DNA of 8,390 nt from JBDSYA01 sp039925865 (GTDB lineage Bacteria > Bacteroidota > Ignavibacteria > Tepidaquicellales > Tepidaquicellaceae), in contig JBDSYA010000067.1 in the NCBI GenBank assembly GCA_039925865.1, positions 1-8,390 of the forward strand, read 5' to 3'. The position numbers were made by a program, and so were the translations under genes. The notes beneath the pieces were generated by a model. It had not been told where the DNA came from. It made no database searches and worked only from the letters and a program-made list of their open reading frames with translations. Of the stretch, positions 6,536 through 8,390 are shown one piece after another; within the stretch, counting starts at the first letter, position 1; every line of letters starts with the position of its first letter.

Positions 6536-8257
6536 ATGAGATTATCAGGATTTTTTCTTCCAACATTAAAAGATGATCCTGTTGATGCAGTTACAGCATC
6601 ACACAGGTTAATGCTCCGCGCAGGAATGATAAGACAGCTTACGGCAGGAGTTTATTCGCAGCTTCCGTTTGGCTTAATTGTTTTCCGGAAATTTGAAAAA
6701 ATTATCCGCGAAGAAATGGACGCGATCAGAGGAAATGAATTTTTGCTCCCTGCAATTGCGCCCAATGAGTTGTGGGCTGAAACGGGAAGATTAGAAGATT
6801 ACGGAGATCTGATGTTTCGCGTAAAAAACCGTGAGCTGGTACTTTGTCCCACGCATGAAGAAATATTTACTTCAATTGCAAAACCAAACTTAATATCATA
6901 TAAAGATCTTCCACAAATCTGGTATCAGATTCAGTCAAAATTCCGAAATGAAGAACGTCCTCGTGCAGGCGTTTTAAGAGGCCGGCAATTTACAATGAAA
7001 GATGCTTACTCGTTTGACTCGACTTTGGAAGGCCTGGATAAATCGTATAAAGACATGGCTCAGGCTTACAGAAATATTTTCACAAGATGCGGATTAAACT
7101 TTACTGTCGTATCAGCTCACAGCGGTGCAATGGGAGGAAGTGACTCAGAGGAATTTATGGTTCCTGCTTCTGCGGGCGAAGATAATATTGTGATTAGCGA
7201 AGACGGGTCGTATGCTTCTAATATTGAAGTTGCAGTTTCATTTAAAGAAAAAGTTCTGAGAAAAAATTCAGATCTTAAATCAGAAGATTTTCATACACCT
7301 GACATAAAAACAATTGATGAACTCGCGGGTTTTCTAAATACAAAAGACAAGACCCGGCTGGCAAAGTCGAGAGTTTTTGTAAATCCTTCAAAAGAAGGAA
7401 ATGAATATGTGATGGTGCTTATAAGCGGAGATGATGAAGTCAATGAGATAAAACTTCAAAATTATTTTGGGATTAATATAAGATCTGCTCACAATGAAGA
7501 GCTTTTGGAAATTACAGGAGCAGATGCAGGATCAATAGGACCAATCGGATTGAAAAATAAAAAGATAAAAATTATTGCAGACCTTTTACTTGAAGATGGA
7601 GATGAACTCATAAGTGGTGCTAACAAAAACGATTATCACTTAAAAAATATTGATCTGAAAAGAGACGTTCCGGATATTGAATACAAAGACCTGCGCACAG
7701 TGAAAGAAGGCGAAGAAACAATTGACAGAAATAGTAAACTTAAGATCACAAGAGCAATTGAAGTTGGCCATATTTTTAAGCTTGGGACAAAATACGCTGA
7801 AGCTCTCGGGGCAACTTTCTTAGATGCCGAAGGAAAAGAAAATCCGCTGATCATGGGGAGTTACGGTATCGGCGTTGAAAGAACGGCAGCCGCATTCATT
7901 GAACAAAATAATGACGAGAAGGGAATTATCTGGAAAGGGGAGGCAGCACCTTTTCAGGTTATACTGATATCACTTAATCAAAAGAGTGATGAGGTTAAAA
8001 ATATCTCTGAAGAATTTTATAAAAATTTTAAATTAAATAATATTGAAGTTCTGTTTGACGACCGGGCAGATGTAAGGCCGGGTGTAAAATTTAATGATGC
8101 TGATCTTATCGGAATCCCGGTGCAGCTTATCATTGGTGAGAAAAATATCAAAGAGGGGAATGTTGAAATAAAGATCCGGAGAACCGGCGAGAGGTTAATT
8201 GTGAGGAAAGAATATGCTTTGAATAAAATATCAGAATTGTCGAAGGAAACTATTTGA
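6536..8257 (+). CDS. proS: Prolyl-tRNA synthetase (bacterial type with editing domain)
   Basis: A complete 573-residue class II aminoacyl-tRNA synthetase, the usual length for the bacterial form (E. coli about 572). It joins proline to tRNA-Pro in the cytoplasm using ATP. The N-terminus MRLSGFFLPTLKDDP matches the family, fixing the start. Catalytic parts: motif 1 region RAGMIRQLTAGVYSQLPFGL (28-47), the proline-binding CPTHEE loop (104-109), motif 2 FRNEERPRAGVLRGRQFTMK (136-155) followed by DAYSFD, and motif 3 GSYGIGVERT (441-450). An INS editing domain, which clears mischarged Ala-tRNA-Pro, is inserted at about 225-400; its SGDDEVNEIKL (297-307) replaces the more usual RGDHEVNE-type core, and GADAGSIGPIG (328-338) is conserved. 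IEVGHIFKLGTKY (408-420) leads into motif 3. The anticodon-binding domain spans about 472-565 (DDRADVRPGVKF at 508-519, LIGIPVQLIIG). The gene diverges from the minus-strand operon and its stop overlaps the maf start. Confidence 0.97.
   Translation: MRLSGFFLPTLKDDPVDAVTASHRLMLRAGMIRQLTAGVYSQLPFGLIVFRKFEKIIREEMDAIRGNEFLLPAIAPNELWAETGRLEDYGDLMFRVKNRELVLCPTHEEIFTSIAKPNLISYKDLPQIWYQIQSKFRNEERPRAGVLRGRQFTMKDAYSFDSTLEGLDKSYKDMAQAYRNIFTRCGLNFTVVSAHSGAMGGSDSEEFMVPASAGEDNIVISEDGSYASNIEVAVSFKEKVLRKNSDLKSEDFHTPDIKTIDELAGFLNTKDKTRLAKSRVFVNPSKEGNEYVMVLISGDDEVNEIKLQNYFGINIRSAHNEELLEITGADAGSIGPIGLKNKKIKIIADLLLEDGDELISGANKNDYHLKNIDLKRDVPDIEYKDLRTVKEGEETIDRNSKLKITRAIEVGHIFKLGTKYAEALGATFLDAEGKENPLIMGSYGIGVERTAAAFIEQNNDEKGIIWKGEAAPFQVILISLNQKSDEVKNISEEFYKNFKLNNIEVLFDDRADVRPGVKFNDADLIGIPVQLIIGEKNIKEGNVEIKIRRTGERLIVRKEYALNKISELSKETI
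8243..8247 (+). promoter_or_regulatory. Shine-Dalgarno of maf
   Basis: AAGGA within the last codons of proS lies 6 nt before the TTG at 8254, supporting that non-ATG start for maf. Confidence 0.6.
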
Positions 8258-8390
8258 GTAATTTAAAAAGAATTCTCAACCAATCATACATCCTTGCATC
8301 AAAATCTCCGAGAAGGGCTGAATTATTAAAGCAGATCGGATTAAACTTCATAGCAGTAGATAGTAATATTAAAGAGCTGGATGAAAAATA
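8254..8390 (+). CDS. maf: Maf-family nucleoside triphosphate pyrophosphatase, N-terminal part
   Basis: The first 45 codons of a gene cut by the right edge. The product begins MSNLKRILNQ and carries LASKSPRRAELL at residues 14-25, the signature loop of the Maf/YhdE/YceF family, in which the SxSPRR segment binds the nucleotide phosphates. Maf proteins hydrolyse non-canonical or specific nucleoside triphosphates to monophosphates and pyrophosphate, and have been linked to septum formation. The next residues, KQIGLNFIAVDSNIKELDEK, fit the family's second strand. The start is TTG at 8254, overlapping the proS TGA stop in TTGA (8254-8257), with AAGGA 6 nt upstream; translation is probably coupled to proS. 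Which Maf subfamily it belongs to (dTTP/UTP or m7GTP type) cannot be told from this fragment. Confidence 0.92.
   Translation, partial: MSNLKRILNQSYILASKSPRRAELLKQIGLNFIAVDSNIKELDEK

Noticed and set aside
7424..7456. SGDDEVNE instead of RGDHEVNE in the ProRS editing domain as a sign of an inactive editor
   Set aside because: The rest of the domain, including GADAGSIGPIG, is intact, and two substitutions are not enough to claim loss of editing.
7696..7755. Missing cysteine pair before the IEVGHIF motif of ProRS, as a lost zinc site
   Set aside because: Many bacterial ProRS, including that of E. coli, also lack these cysteines, so it is normal variation.
7636..7854. 72-codon minus-strand frame inside proS
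   Set aside because: It is antisense to well-conserved proS sequence, with no start signals.

Overview
The window looks like part of a low-GC genome from the Bacteroidota/Chlorobi/Ignavibacteriota group. The evidence is three secreted proteins ending in type A type IX secretion (T9SS) sorting tails with the 'YPNPFNP' motif, plus a GAF-domain protein of a type I recall mainly from Bacteroidota. The exact style of the tail (QNYPNPFNPKTIIKYSIP) fits Ignavibacteria-like organisms best; this is recognition from memory, not a database result.

Layout. Bases 1-6397 hold four genes on the minus strand, packed so closely (21, 4 and 13 nt between them) that they probably form one leftward operon. In transcription order they are: a ~511-residue T9SS-exported repeat protein (start at 6397), an unrelated 301-residue T9SS-exported cysteine-containing protein, a 516-residue paralogue of the first, and a long cytoplasmic GAF-domain protein that starts with TTG and runs off the left edge (788 codons seen). 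Bases 6398-6535 are a divergent intergenic region with candidate promoters in both directions. On the plus strand come proS (prolyl-tRNA synthetase, 573 aa, complete) and the first 45 codons of maf (nucleotide pyrophosphatase), which overlaps the proS stop by four bases.

How the genes may work together. The three secreted proteins should cross the inner membrane by Sec and the outer membrane by T9SS, where the C-terminal tail is the sorting signal. The two paralogues have beta-propeller-like (TolB/PD40-style) blades, but no catalytic function can be named. The GAF protein could be a sensory or regulatory partner, though only its position supports this. proS and maf are ordinary housekeeping genes.

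Main points of interest: the DNA encoding the three sorting tails is almost identical over 190 bp even though one protein body is unrelated to the other two, and the middle copy looks like a mosaic of its neighbours, as expected from gene conversion; two paralogues sandwich an unrelated gene; and the large leftmost GAF gene is easy to miss because it has no ATG near its start and no stop in the window. I did not find a convincing new type of system here.
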